Under the pieces are notes generated by a model. The model was not told where the DNA came from. It was given only the letters and a program-made list of their open reading frames with translations, and did no database searches. A program made the translations under genes and the position numbers. A DNA stretch of 64,000 nt from Armillaria gallica (taxonomy: Eukaryota > Basidiomycota > Agaricomycetes > Agaricales > Physalacriaceae), in contig JBANDB010000020.1 in the NCBI GenBank assembly GCA_037576215.1, positions 806,001 through 870,000 on the forward strand, given 5' to 3'. Of this stretch, positions 47,191-59,476 are shown piece by piece; within the stretch, counting starts at the first letter, position 1, and each line of letters starts with the position of its first letter.

Positions 47191-47522
47191 CAAAGGGGTC
47201 ACAAAAACCAATTGCATGATATTGGGTACCCATGGGAATGTGTCATGTGATTGACATATATGGTGCATAATGCTCCTTTTATGGTAATTTTGTGACTCGG
47301 TCGGTCGGATTTTTTGAGGATGATTTTTAGAAAAGTGCTCAAAATGTCATAAAACACCTGGGAAAATAATTGAAATTGGGGGTCAAATTTTGTTGATAAA
47401 TTGGCTAGTATCACCATCTCCAGTGATATTTAAGCACTCAAAATCATACCTCGAAGCTGTGCTAACATGTATCTTACATTTTAGGACCCGATATCCAAAA
47501 TTTTAATTCTGCAACCCCCTTG
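47191..47522. mobile_element. Second hAT-type MITE, same family as 22731-23179
   Basis: The element is 332 bp and starts CAAAGGGGTC; the other end read inward is CAAGGGGGTTGC. The 8-bp direct repeat GCTGCTAC flanks it exactly (47183-47190 and 47523-47530). It contains GGTCGGTCGGATTTTTTGAGG, which resembles the GGTCGGTCGGTCGCC region of the first MITE read on the minus strand. No open frame fits a transposase. Confidence 0.8.
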
Positions 47523-47530
47523 GCTGCTAC

Positions 47531-48270
47531 AGTACTCCCAGCAACAGTGCAAAATGGCCATCCATGTGACACATGGTTAGTCATCCAAACATGAAACATG
47601 TGATTCTTCCCCCGCTGCTACGTGCCAGATGCGCCTTGTTCATCCACGCGGTGGAAATTGGGATCATACCATCAGACTTCTTTCTCATCAATGTCCTCGA
47701 AGTCTTCCTCTGATCTGGCCTGATGGGTGCCTTATCTTATCTTATCTGGAATAGACATTTCAATATCCAGGCCAGGCATAGGTATTGGCACTGTCATTCT
47801 TGTTATGCATGAATACAAACAAATAAATCCACTACTAATTCATTAACATCTAAGAACTTTCCCTTACCAAATGGCTGTAGAGTAATTCACCTTGTTGTTG
47901 GCACAGTGGGTGTGGAGCAGCTGTTAAGATGCCTTCATGTTGTCAGTTTGACTCCAGCTATGTGTGATCTTTAAATTTCTCTTGCTTTGCTTGTAGTTTT
48001 ATTTTATTTTTGGGGCATATTCTTTCAGGATGGGTTCATCCTGCCATCCAGCTTCGTCACTGGGCACATTAATATTAGCACTCGCTCTGGATAACTACCT
48101 AAATTATTAGTAGTGCCATGTTTTCAGATCGTATGTCACCACTCTCTTTTTCAATCCCTGCTGATCTTCTTGCCGTTTTCTCTCTCCTCAGCAACTTTCC
48201 CCCAGGAAAACAGAAATGTATAAAGAGCACTAACTCATGCTTCTATCTGTTGCCCTTCCCAAGTCCCTTC
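47531..48270. other. No gene seen; AT-rich
   Basis: AT-rich sequence with short frames only. A CTTATCTTATCTTATCTGG run lies near 47731. Confidence 0.45.
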
Positions 48271-49230
48271 CATCGCACCATGTCCACCACTACCACCAAG
48301 AATGACAATGCACAAACAAATGGACCCTGACCCTCCTCCCACTCTATCACTCCATCCGCTCCAAAGGTACAGAATCCCTTGATGCCTTTCTTTATGGTCT
48401 CTTTGTCACATATGCGGTGTGCTTCCACAGTTTTTTATACACCGAGTTGGGCCCACCAGCTGCTGGCCCCGCAAACATTAGTCACTGGAAAAGGAAGGCG
48501 TTGGAGGTTGGCATACCTTGTACTTGTTCACTGCATAGTTGCTCATTCAGTCTAGATGCTTGCAGATCTCCTTCTTCACATCCATATATTGGAATCTCCC
48601 CCCTGCGTGTTGTCGAAGTTCCCTTCCAACCAACCTTCAGCCATCCAGCCATTGTCTGCCATGCCTTTGTCTCCATGCCCCTCTCCTAGTGCTGCCACAG
48701 TTCCTGAATTATCTGGGCCTCCTTGCACCAAGCTTCTGCCATTGCTGCACCATGTTCCCATGATAGAGTGCTTGCCTACCGAGACCCCACCCTGCGCTGT
48801 GACGTCCAACCCTACTTTCCTCGCCTCAAACTCTGAACTAGTTTTGGATAGTCAAACTTTGATGGAGCCTCTTAACGTGCTTCAGATACAAGTTGAGCAA
48901 ACCGTACGTGTTTACTCCTACTTTGTTCTATGGTTGTTATTGAGAACTATTTAGTCAGAGGTCCCTCAACGATTGACACCAACTGCGCCGATGGAAGATC
49001 GCCTCACCATTTTTCAAAAGGCAGCATCTGGGCGGATTTCCAGAGAAACAGAAGCTTTACAAGCCATGAGTACTGTCCCACCAGAACAGGTAAACCTTTT
49101 TAATCTGCCCATGCACTTAGTATTAATTCTCTCTTTCAAGGACAGTGTTCCTACTTACAAGCACAATAGAGAGGACAATGATGGTGAGGCTGGTTTGTTG
49201 AAGAGGATTTGTCTTGATGCTGAGGAGTAA
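48271..49230 (+). pseudogene. Unrecognised spliced gene or remnant
   Basis: A frame open from about 48556 runs to 48903. Two canonical introns (48904-48955 and 49090-49139, GTACGT...TAG and GTAAAC...AAG) then link it to SEVPQRLTPTAPMEDRLTIF, QKAASGRISRETEALQAMST and a final exon ending KRICLDAEE at 49230. The splice sites and the charged C-terminal exons look genuine. The 5' end is unclear: frames from 48280 contain stops. No known domain is recognised. It could be a low-complexity host gene or part of a mobile element. Confidence 0.4.
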
Positions 49231-49372
49231 GATTGGCCATGTGGTGGGGGATATCATACACCAGTAGAAATATTTATGTTGTTACAACTATTGCTCACAA
49301 TGTATAGTTATGAGTCCCTTTTCTCTTTGCTGTGTGACCAGAAGCAATTGAATCCTATATATCTGCTAAAGT

Positions 49373-49620
49373 CTCCCAGCATTTTTCTGAATGAATCTGT
49401 CAGTCCCTCCCAGCATGAGTATCCTTCATCCCAGTTGTCCCTTAGCTTCCTCCCAGCATTTCTGATCAATTTTTAAAAATTTCTCCCAGCATGAATATCC
49501 TTCATGCCAGCAGCTCCCGCTCCCATTAATCTTTAGGATCTTCCCAGCATTTCTGATCAATTCCTGTTATCCTCCAGCGCCAGTATCTTTCATCCCAGCA
49601 TTAGCCTTCATCCCAGTGAT
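49373..49620 (+). repeat. Cluster of TCCCAGCA motifs
   Basis: TCCCAGCAT or close variants occur about eight times in 250 bp, in one orientation, at uneven spacing of about 25-60 bp. Some copies share longer context such as CCCAGCATTTCTGATCAATT. Confidence 0.75.
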
Positions 49621-50115
49621 AGTGCTGTGATTATGTGCTCCCTGCTGTCTGGGTGATGACATGATGATATACTTGTAGGACATATGTCATTGATTGGAAT
49701 GATGTATCTTAAAACATCTGATGAGTAATATTGAGAACATTTTGATGAACTACAATGTAAAGTCTGGGGAATATACACTATTACAATTCTGTATGCTTGC
49801 GAGCAAGTCCATAGAAGCTCAAACCCAAACTCTGCTTGTCCAAAGAAGCGAACTCTGATGTACTAAAGCCTAAACAGCAGAAGAAAAAGTCCCTGCCACC
49901 TCCCCGCTGATGAGCCTCCAGGCTCTGTATGCTCATAAATTCACAGATCTATAATGATCTAGTGATATTCCACCCCTTCCGAACCTCCATATCAAAGCTC
50001 AGCCATGATTATCAGGCTCTTTGATCATGAATCCTATTAAAACCATTCCAAAACCATTCTGAATCCTCATCCCAGACTTTCCAGATCACTTGGAATAGCT
50101 GTAAAGGACTTGAAT
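49621..50115. other. No gene seen
   Basis: No coding frame. The phrase GATGAGCCTCCAGGCTCTGT at about 49909 recurs at 53397 just inside the end of a coding repeat, so this may hold scraps of that gene. Confidence 0.4.
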
Positions 50116-51380
50116 CCTGTTATGCAATCCTAAATGACAAGTTAGCGAACTTAAATAATTTGCTACAGTCAGCAGCAGTCAAAGCCTTACCAAGGCTGTT
50201 TACTTTGCGCAGTTTATGGCTTAGTAAATGCACAGAAAGTTCGCATTGCAGCAGCATTGCACAGTGACTGAAGCTACATGCACAGTTATGCACAGCCATG
50301 CACAGTTGCGTAGTTCTTAAAGTTGCACAGCTGCTGACAGATCTCAACTCAGCATTAGTAAGGAAAGGACAAGAATACTCTATTGCACAGTAAATAGTTC
50401 GCTTGTGTTGTGAATTAACAGGGCAAGGACAAATGTAGCTTACATACAAGTAATTCTCAAAGTAGTATAAAAGTAGCTAACTAAAAGTATAGAGAGGAAG
50501 GAGACAGACCCCAAGGGAGTTACTGGCCCACAAGTACACTACCTTACACACCTCCTAGATCCAATACACACACCCGAAGTTATTGCTTCTCTACTGTTCA
50601 TTAGAGAAATAACAATTAGCAAACTTTCCCTTTGCTAATAAAAGTTAGCTATAACTTTGCGTGCTTACCTCTTCTCTAAAAACTTCGCTAGGAAACCTTT
50701 ACTGGTTACCCTTGCGAAGCATCCTCAACATTTTAAGTTCGCTTGCATACCTGTGCGCTTTAAAGAGCAATCCAAAGCTAGGATTGAAGCCCTTTAGCCA
50801 CTAACAACCCAGTACTACTGTTTCCGAACTTAGGAAACAACACCACTTAACTCTTATAGAGTTAGACACCTTGGGGCTTTAGCTACCTTTCTCATAGAAG
50901 AGAAAGTTCGCTACCCTTGCCCTTTCAACTCGACTCAAGATTAGTACTGACTTGCTTGATATTAGGATCGTTTAGAGCTATATCTTGCTTGCACATACTT
51001 TATCTTGGACAAAACCTCGCTCACATCTAGAGCACCAGCTTCATTAACTCACATAGAGTTCCCCAACCGAATCCGCAGCTAGGATTTCGACACCACATAG
51101 TTCGCGCCACATGTAGGTCACCCCTGCTCAGCATACACCCATGTTTATGCATCCATTCCTTTCTAGGAAAGTTCGTGTACATACTTTGAGCCTCTGAACA
51201 GCCTTCAGAGAATCATAACAAAGCATAGCAATACTTCGCTACACCACCAGGAAGCTACAGTCATCGCACGGAGGTGCAAGACTCTCGTTAGAACCTGCCT
51301 TCAGATACTGTGCTTGGTTACACTCGCCATTACAGGTCTTGTGTTTTCTGCCTGCAGGAGTCACTAGGTTCATCACTGCA
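50116..51380 (+). mobile_element. LTR-like sequence, plus orientation
   Basis: A candidate 5' edge is TGTTATGC near 50116. TATAAAAG lies at 50466. The 3' part (about 51083-51380) recurs inverted at 62830-63137, including CTGCAGGCAGAAAACACAAG read on the other strand. The order of TATA box and shared 3' part is the same in both copies, which fits an LTR. No second LTR in the same orientation and no gag or pol was found, so it may be solo or broken. Edges are uncertain. Confidence 0.5.
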
Positions 51381-51460
51381 TAAGCGTACTCTGATCGCAT
51401 CTGCTGAATAGAAGGTAAATCAGAATTCTAGCTTACAATCCCTGTCTGATTTCATCATAG

Positions 51461-52760
51461 ATGCCAAATCATTGTGTTTTCCTGCCTGAGGAGGACAACT
51501 TTCTTCAAGAGACTCTCATTCCAAAGTTTGAGGCCAGGCAGACGAGTACCACATCTATGATGCACATCACCAAAGATTGTTTTGATGTGTTCCTGGATGT
51601 GTACCCACAGCCTGGTGCCACTAGTGCCATGCTTCTCCATCATAAACAGGTTCCTATCCTATTCCGCTCCACGACAACAGCAACCCTGATGTCCCAATTA
51701 GCAAATGAAATCTCAGATCTACAAAGTCATCCAAAACCACAATCTGGGTGAGGTCAAGAAACAGAGACCCAAGGCCAAGGAGATTGTCAAACCCAAGAGA
51801 AAGTGTGCCTGCAAGGCCCTCGAGCAGTATATGGTCCTTTGTTGCAAAGGCAATCCTGAATTCAAGAAGCAACTAGATATTGAATGCGCCAACAATCCTG
51901 GCAGTTCCAAGGGTAAAGGCATGGTGAATGACCACTCTGATCCCGATAGAGATACAGGTGGTCTTTCGCTTGGCAGGGACTCGAGCCAACCACCTCAGAA
52001 ATCCCACAAAAAGGTCCTAAATGGATTGAGCATGCAGGTTCACCAGCAGGTCACTCAGAGACTCTTCAACTTGGAACCGCCTGAGGTTCAGGTGGAGATG
52101 CAAAGGCTGTATGAACAGGAGTCATGGGAAATTAAGGAATACCATAGCCAAGATCCTAGCCATGTCGACAACAAGCAAGTAGCACAGTACATCACCTGAT
52201 ATTTCTGGATTCCCTTGACTAACACTGTTGTCAGCATCATATCAGATCTGCGAGGGCTGATGCATCAAATTGAGGACTTACTGGGAATGATCAGATGGTC
52301 CTTCTCATTTGTCGCCAGAGGGTTGGAACCAGACAATGATGTGCCATGAACATTTGTGTAAGAACTCTTTTATTGATGTTCAACACTGCAGGCTTACTTA
52401 CCCTCATATCAGAATGAATTACGGATGGAATGATGTGGGACAAGACTTCCACGATTTCCATCCAGATTTTGAGAGTGATATTGTCCAGGTGTACCGCAAG
52501 TTTCTTGGCACGATATACAGTATGTCCTTTTATCCAGGGGTGTAACACGTGTTGGCAGGCTGACAGTCTTTCTAGCTGAAGAGCATTGTAAGAAATTTCA
52601 AGAGGCGCTCTGGGCATGCAGACCAAAAACGCAGACCGAAGAAGAGTTGCCAGTCGGGGAAGATGTCATGGAGGAGCCACTATCTGTGGAGGCCCTAGCT
52701 GAAGAGGATGCAATACTGGGTGCATTCACAGACATATTTGGACTGCCTTCAGGTATGCAC
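51461..52760 (+). pseudogene. Unrecognised gene remnant
   Basis: A frame at 51461-51751 (MPNHCVFLPEEDNFLQETLI) is followed by an overlapping frame 51705-52199 with KPKRKCACKALEQYMVLCCK and a Lys/Gln/Glu-rich helical part (VHQQVTQRLFNLEPPEVQVE). Further pieces follow at 52309-52545 and about 52553-52780 (EEPLSVEALAEEDAILGAFT). The composition is coding-like and all pieces are on one strand, but frames shift. Such Lys/Glu-rich helical proteins are common near transposons in basidiomycetes. I cannot name the family. Confidence 0.35.
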
Positions 52761-53030
52761 TTCACTGGGAATGGTTCCTAAGATGCTGACGATTACCAAG
52801 GGGACAAGGAGACTAGCATTCATGGGAACACTCCAGATGTCCAGCAGATGGTAGTGACTGCTATTGCATCAACAGCCATCAATAGTGAAGCACCAAGAGG
52901 CCAACCAGCAGGTGAGTTGAAGGGTGAGTTGAAGGATTGATGGTCAAGAGCTGAATTGACATGGCGATCTGAACAGAGACATTAAGCGCCACTGTCAGTC
53001 CAATTCAGCTGCAATGAGTCACAATGGCCT

Positions 53031-53446
53031 GAAGGTTCAACAGCCTGTCCCCTGGAAATCCTGTAGCCTCCTTCTCCATTTCCCCTGCCACAGCACCTAT
53101 CTTTCCTGACCCACCTTGCTTGCCTGATCAACCTGTTCCCATCCTCCCATGGTTTGATGAAGCTTTGGAGGGTTCTGGAGATTCTAACAATATTCCACCC
53201 ATCATGCAATATGCTGCGACAGCCCGAAGGTTCAATGGCCCATTCCCTGGAAATCACGTAGCCCCCTTTCCTGTTTCCCCTGCCATAGCAGCTATCTTTC
53301 CTGATCCACCTCACTTTTCTGGTCAACCTAATCCCATCCTCCCACAGTTTGGTGAAGCTTCAGACGGTCCTGGTGACCTTAACAATGTCACCGGTGATGA
53401 GCCTCCAGGCTCTGTACGCTCAGAATTTGCGGATTTTGTCTGCTAA
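53031..53446 (+). pseudogene. Coding remnant with two 65-residue tandem repeats
   Basis: GAAGGTTCAA at 53031 recurs at 53226, and the following roughly 155 bp match well. The period is 195 bp, so the frame is preserved. The protein repeat is rich in Pro and Phe (FPGNHVAPFPVSPAIAAIFP, then PILPQFGEASDGPGDLNN). It ends GDEPPGSVRSEFADFVC at a stop. It is probably the C-terminal part of the 51.4-kb remnant. Confidence 0.5.
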
Positions 53447-53936
53447 TTAACGCTACTGTCCCTTCAACGGCCTTTCAGCAAACCAAAGATTGCACACACA
53501 GTGATACCACTTTTATCCTACGGCAACCACTCCTCACGCGCTTTGTTATCCATCCAATCTTGCCACACATCATAATTGCCGTACCTCATCATGGCAAGGC
53601 ACCTTCAATCGACAATCAGCCCAATACAGAATTGACGCATCACTCAGAAGCACCTAGTTGACGCGCTCATTGATCATTTAATGAAAATGATGTGATTGAA
53701 GCGAGTACCTTCCCAGCTACGGCAACTACAGACCGTGTTTACTAAGGCTGTTACTTCGCCAAGGCTTCAAGAAAACGTTGCCCCACGTGTACTCCTCAGC
53801 ACGACGACTATCGCTCAGTAATCCGCAGCTAAACAGCACCTAACGATCCATGCATCGCTCAAGCAAAACCATACAGTTCGTATCCATACGTGGCAACATC
53901 GACGAGTTGCTGTTACTTTAGAAGACCAAGGACCAT
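53447..53936. other. No gene seen
   Basis: No open frame of note between the coding repeat and the next LTR-like block. Confidence 0.4.
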
Positions 53937-55000
53937 ATGTTACCTACGATTTTTACAAAGCCCAGGCTTTACGGCCTTACTAAGTCTCGCATATCTACTC
54001 TATTTATAAATTCGTACTTGTAGTATAAAAACTAGTTAGAAAACGTAGTTCAAGGGCAGTTCATCTCCAGTTGACCCCAGACTACGTCAATTATCGTCTC
54101 GCTCTAGTCTATCGCCAGTAAACAACGTTTATTCACCGTTATATGGCAATATATCGTTTGTACCAGCATATTCTCGATTGCACGTCGACTCTTGAGCTCA
54201 CCAGAGTTATCTCACGGTTTTAACTGTGAAGAGTCCCTCGCTACGCGCTCTTCGCTCTTAAACACTATTGGTGCATGCTCATACCGTGCCAATACGTGAT
54301 CACCGCACTATACCTCGCCCCCGTTATCTTTTATAGGCCGTCATCGTTTCACTTTCGCACCATTGGAGTTTTTACAGTTTCACTTTCGCCATCGTTATCG
54401 TCGCCCACTTGGGTAGTCTCAGAGCAGACTTAGGATCAGTTTCCGCCAGTTTTCGTATAGTATCAGTCCCCCGAGTGGACTTGAAGGTTAGTTTGACATA
54501 GGATAGGATCGTTTCAGTACCAGACAAGTTTCGACATCGACTCAGCACCCTTGCATCGTATAGGACCAGTATCACCACCAGTTTTCGTAGTTCCACGTTT
54601 TCTCTCGCCAGCCCACCCTCAGCACCTCGTTCCACATTTATTTCACCACTCGCAGTCCCCATGCCGTTTTCTCATCGCCTCGCTCGCCCATAGACTATTG
54701 ACTGACCGTTTAGTCTATTCTCCATCGTTCACCTCGCTCCAATTAACGTCCAGCGACGTTTTCTAGTCTCGCAGCACGTTTTCTCATACGGATTCGTGGT
54801 ATTCATGTCATACCCATTTTTGTTCCCTCTCATTTCGAGAGATCCCTACCGGCTTGAAGCCATAGCATTTAGTACTCGACTACCAAGCAGTACTACTTCG
54901 CAGACTTAAAGTCGCAGTGTATTCTTGCGTATAGAGGAATTGTTCTACTGCACGGAGGTGCCCCGAACCACTCGCACACACGATCGCCTTGATTGCCGTG
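53937..55000 (+). mobile_element. Second LTR-like sequence (tentative)
   Basis: It starts TGTTACC and has TATAAAA at 54024. GCACGGAGGTGC at 54950 is identical to the word at 51266 in the first LTR-like block, at a similar distance from the TATA box. The rest is not clearly alike. A related but diverged LTR family is the best reading. No internal retroelement genes were seen. Confidence 0.35.
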
Positions 55001-55090
55001 CTACTACATTAATTACCCAATCTCATTCCGAGTTGGTGTTGCCGTTGCCATGGAAGTCTTAGGTCCATCACCGGTGACACTCTGGTCACC

Positions 55091-55900
55091 TTGTCCTTAT
55101 CTGACATCGACTCATTTTGGCAGTCTTTCAGTCTTTCAGTACCACCAGAGATTTGGTTTGAGCAATGGAATCCTGGGGTTCTGTTACCAGAGACTTCAGA
55201 GGTTAATACAGATGAGTTAGACCTATCCTTCATGATTGCTGACACCACCCTTTTCCTCCCTGATGGCAACCATCCCACAAGTATGGACATAAGTATGGAC
55301 ATAACTACGGCAGATTTAAATGATCTGCAGGCTGTTCTGGATGCCAGCACAGCATTCTTTGATCAATATCCCCCAACTGAACTCTGCAATGATGCCATCT
55401 TTTTCTCTACCCCACAGTCTGATGACGACACTCGCATCCTTGACCAGTCTGATTCTGGTGATGCAATTATTCCATTCCTGCTGAAGGAGATCAACAGACC
55501 TTCCCAAAACCTCTCTGCTCAGGAACCCTGAGGTGACTTAGACAAGCTTCTGAGCACTTGAACTTTATGTGTGCACATACCTCCACAAGCTAACGCAACC
55601 TCCAAACTCATGATCCCCTGGAATGTACATGGACGATTACCTGTGCAATCAGAAAAACCTTCTACAGCTTTGCTCAGTAATGATGATGTTGACAATGTTG
55701 AAGATGATGACATTGAATTGGCAGAGGAAGAGGACTCCACTTGACCTCGCCATGTGCCCATGCAGAAGGAGGTCTCTTTTGATACTGAGGCCACAGAGAG
55801 CGTGTTATGCTCTTTGAATTTAGGGGCATTGTTTGCCAGTTGTGTTGATTTGTGGAAGTCTTTTGAACAGTGTATCACTGTACATCGGGTAAATCATTTT
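55091..55900 (+). pseudogene. Unrecognised acidic hypothetical gene, broken
   Basis: The ATG at 55091 gives 146 residues, acidic and rich in Asp and Thr (MSLSDIDSFWQSFSLSVPPE ... STPQSDDDTRILDQSDSGD). After its stop, coding-like sequence goes on in another frame (NDDVDNVEDDDIELAEEED) to a TGA near 55740, then on to about 55890. No domain is recognised. It is a decayed gene or an unsolved splice pattern. Confidence 0.4.
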
Positions 55901-56449
55901 TTTGTATCACTTATAAACTTATCGCTCATATACCATACTAGCATTGGCTACAACCAGGTTGATGGCCAGCTGCCCTTTCCACATACCTTCACACCAATCC
56001 CATACCACTCACACTGCTGAACCTTTCTCTCACCAGTCAACAAGTGTGGATATCTGAAATCCTGCTGTGGTGGAATGTTCTTCAGCCAGTGACTTGTCAG
56101 ATGACCCAAGTTGATGCACTTCTGGTGGCTGACTATTCCTGTGATCTCAGCAGCTTGAGGAAGAAGGGCAGTTGAGGCATGCTACAAATAATGTATGCTA
56201 TGTGTTGGTGGGGAACATTCCAATGGGAATGCGACAAATGGGAGGCATTTGTTCAGGATGTTTCATCTTGCTTCAAGACCATCTTGGAAGGCAGTGGACA
56301 ATGTAAGCAAAAGGCACCATCTGCTGCACCACCATGCAAGAGGATTAAACGGTGATTGACAAGCATATCTACCTATGTATCTACATCTGTTGCATATGAT
56401 TATCTTAATGCTAACTTCATTGATACCCCTGCCACTGCTTTGAATACAC
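55901..56449. other. No gene seen
   Basis: Short frames only. Confidence 0.4.
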
Positions 56450-57050
56450 AATTTCGCCTACATGGATGGGAAGTATACACATTTGAATGCTAGGGTAGGA
56501 TTGTACAACATGTGAGACCTGGACAATAATGTTGGGACCGCCTTCACTCTGTGCTGAACGATAATGCTGGGACCATTTTCACTCCAAACTAAACAATACT
56601 GCTGGGACCTTCTTCATTTCAAAGCTAAACAATACTGCTTGCAGTTCAATGCTAATGCTGAGTTCAACGATAATGCTTGGATCAATCGATATCTGCAGGC
56701 ACTTGAATGATAACCCTGAGAGAACGATAATGCTGGGGGTGCTGGTTCTTGTCCTTGGACTTCAACGATAATGCTGTGAGTGGGGAGGGTTCTTGTCCTC
56801 AGCTTCCATGCTGGTATTACAAGTCGGTGAACGATTATCCTGGGAGTGTTGAGTCTCGTCCTCGGCTTCTTCACTTGTACATGAACGACAATTCTGGGAT
56901 CCAATGATATTCCTAGGACTGGAGTCAATCTTTCTTGCATCTTGATTGATACTGCTAGAAGTCCTTGTGTTCAATTACACTTCACAGGGACATGAATGGT
57001 AATGCTAGGAGCAGCTTTCACAGCATTCAAACAATGCTATCGAGATGTAT
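56450..57050 (-). repeat. Cluster of TCCCAGCATTATCGTT-like motifs, minus strand
   Basis: On the plus strand variants of AACGATAATGCTGGGA occur about a dozen times at intervals of roughly 30-60 bp. The core TCCCAGCA is the same as in the 49.4-kb cluster but in the opposite orientation. Frames through it on the minus strand carry no known domain. Confidence 0.7.
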
Positions 57051-57300
57051 GACTTAGAGCTGGTCTGTTCCAGCTTCCTTGCCTTTGAATCATACATCGA
57101 TTTGGTCACAATCACCAGGAATGATATTCAAGAAATACTAATCAGTAACTCTGAATCATAAGTTTACAACACATGTAAAGATCCACCAGGGATTCTGCTC
57201 CTCTGGACAGAATTTCCTGCAGCATTTCCTGAATACATAACAATAGCCTCTGAACCCTCTGGAACATTCCATGAAGGTTATTGTACACTGAGCCAACACC

Positions 57301-57744
57301 TCACATGTCCAGTATAGCATCCAAACAAGGCTTCATATCAGCCAATATATGCTCCAGGTTCACCTCGCTGTCCTCCATATTAAAGTGAGACCCCAAACCC
57401 CAATGTTTATACACTCGGTAGAAGCAACGACAGGCCTCCTCTGTGTATTCCGAGTCACTAAGGCCATCCAATTCGATCTTGAATTTCTGAAAGGCATGGT
57501 CGGCATGACCCTGCCAGAGGGAGAGCAGCATGTGGACAACAATGCCATTCCAAGTCGTACGCTGGTACTGCAGGATCCGCCAATCACCATGAATCATGAC
57601 CCATGAGCCTGTACTCTCCAACAGTGGTGGTGAGGAAATCTGTGAAGAGGTAGCAGGTGGTTCTTCTTCTTGCTTGTCAGTGTTGGAGGCAGATGAGTCG
57701 GAATCATCTGAATGTGGTTCATTGGCATTGTCAGAATCTGACAA
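57301..57744 (-). CDS. Hypothetical protein, 147 aa
   Basis: A single uninterrupted frame from ATG at 57744 to a stop at 57301. The N-terminus is acidic and Ser-rich (MSDSDNANEPHSDDSDSSAS). From about residue 46 it appears folded: GSWVMIHGDWRILQYQRTTW, MLLSLWQGHADHAF and YTEEACRCFYRVYKHWGLG. No family is recognised, and no signal peptide or membrane segment is evident. It is one of the few undamaged frames in this part of the window and may be intact. Confidence 0.5.
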   Translation of the reverse strand: MSDSDNANEPHSDDSDSSASNTDKQEEEPPATSSQISSPPLLESTGSWVMIHGDWRILQYQRTTWNGIVVHMLLSLWQGHADHAFQKFKIELDGLSDSEYTEEACRCFYRVYKHWGLGSHFNMEDSEVNLEHILADMKPCLDAILDM

Positions 57745-58548
57745 AGGCAGTAAGGGACAACCTGGTGTGCAGCAGCGCTGGCACAGCTTTAGGAGGTTTC
57801 TGGCACAACTTTTTCCTTCAGCACCAGTTAAATGAGATTATCACTTTTGGCAGGAAGACATACATGTAGTAGCTTTTCATGCTTTGATGTGCATGCCTTG
57901 CCTTTCGTTCATCTGAAAGAAACCTTTCTCTAGATCACATATCAGCAAATTGCAAGTCATGGCATAGATAGCACATACTTCAGTGGATGGGCCGCTTGAT
58001 AAGTAGCTTGTTGTCATGTGAGAATTTCTTTGTGATTTCTATGGAATAGTCAGTCAGGAATAATCCAATTGGATTGAAGACTGGCAAGTCAAGATAAGAG
58101 ACGCATACTTGATATAGCTTTTCTTGTTTTTTGAAGAGTTATATTCATGGACATTGGTGGTACACTGAGGTGCATCCATGTAGATATGGGGCAAAAGGGT
58201 ACAGTCCGAGGCCGGTTACTAACAACCAGCAGCACCAGCTTGATTGCTCACTATGACTTGCATATAGTCTGACCAACTGTTATGATCTCTCTTTCAGCGT
58301 GAATCTACCATGGTGACAGATAAACTACCTTCGAACAAGGGTTGAGCACCGAGTGCCTGTTTGTGTCCAATGAGACATATCCAGTATCAATTCCAGGCAG
58401 CCCAACGATTTGCTATGACTTGTATATGGTCTGACTGATGATGATGATCCCTATTTCAGCTTGAATCTGCAACAGAGATGGATACACTAACTTTGAACAA
58501 GTTTTCAACATGAAGTCCCTATTTGGGTTGGTATCATTTCCGCAGTAG
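57745..58548. other. No gene seen
   Basis: Two related stretches, at about 58250-58330 and 58410-58500, share words such as TATGACTTG, TATA(G/T)TCTGAC and TTTCAGC(G/T)TGAATCT, suggesting a decayed tandem duplication of about 160-170 bp. Confidence 0.45.
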
Positions 58549-59476
58549 ATGAATTCTTCTATACTGAACACAGGTTCGGTGTTGTGTTGTGATATCCTGG
58601 ATCCTAGCTATTGTGATCCTCTACAAGTTGTGAGCATGCCATACCATCAACATTTTCATGCACATGCTTACTGCTGGTATGGGTCTGAAAGACATGGAGA
58701 GCTTGGAACTTTCTCATCAATGTTGATCGAGTTCGATCTCTCATGGAGGGGCAAGGTATGTCAATGGGTAACATGTCATTACTTCTGACGTTGATGTGGT
58801 CTGACTGGAAATGATTTGTCTGACCATGCTCTTGCATTAGTCAGCTGCACTGCCTTTACCTCTTTTTGCACAATGGAGCCTCCTTCTACTTAGGTGACAG
58901 TACCGGTAGCTGGATGAATGTAAGTCTTATATCACTATATATGTCCTCAGGCTGCAAAATGTTAATACAGAGTAGTTGTTGGTGTGTACCACATGCCACA
59001 GGTCTACAATTATGCAATCTGCCTTGTGTACTCTGAGGAACAGATCCAGTTGCTCGATGAATTAGGGCCTGCATTCAAGGTCGCAGTTATCAAGCACCAT
59101 GTTCTTGATTCACATGGGCTGTGTACAAGAGGTGGTTCAAGCAGTGGCCTGAACATTCATTTCGGGCAATTCCTTATGTGGAGAGTTCCTCAAACGTTCA
59201 CCAGTGGAAAATTGTCAGTCTCTTCTGTCCCTTCCACCTAGCATAGTGCCTGCTGAGTGATGGCAGGAAATACTTATGGCCTTCATCATGGAATTGCATG
59301 ATTGTTGGATTTGTCAAGTTCTCTTGCCAGTGGACTGGTCACCTACCATCACCTTTGACACTTTAGATGACCTCAAGGACATGATCACTCCTGAATTCTG
59401 GAAAATTCAAACAGTATCTGGTTTGGGTCCATGGGTATATGAGTATGAGCTCTCAGATGAGCGTCAGCAAGGTTAA
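58549..59476 (+). pseudogene. Unrecognised gene remnant in three pieces
   Basis: Frames 58549-58788 (HFHAHAYCWYGSERHGELGT), 58984-59241 (QVYNYAICLVYSEEQIQLLD) and 59276-59476 (WICQVLLPVDWSPTITFDTL) lie in order on one strand. A GTATGT donor follows SWRGK at 58756. The pieces read like one protein, but the full splice pattern is not clear. Family unknown. Confidence 0.35.

Noticed and set aside
52982..53326. Minus-strand frame of 114 codons with internal repeats
   Set aside because: The plus-strand frame over the same repeat ends in sequence shared with 49909 and runs in series with other plus-strand pieces; the minus frame mirrors the same 195-bp period.
55519..55878. Minus-strand Ser-rich frame
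   Set aside because: The Ser run is the reverse of a GAT/GAA-rich acidic stretch on plus, where neighbouring coding-like pieces also lie.
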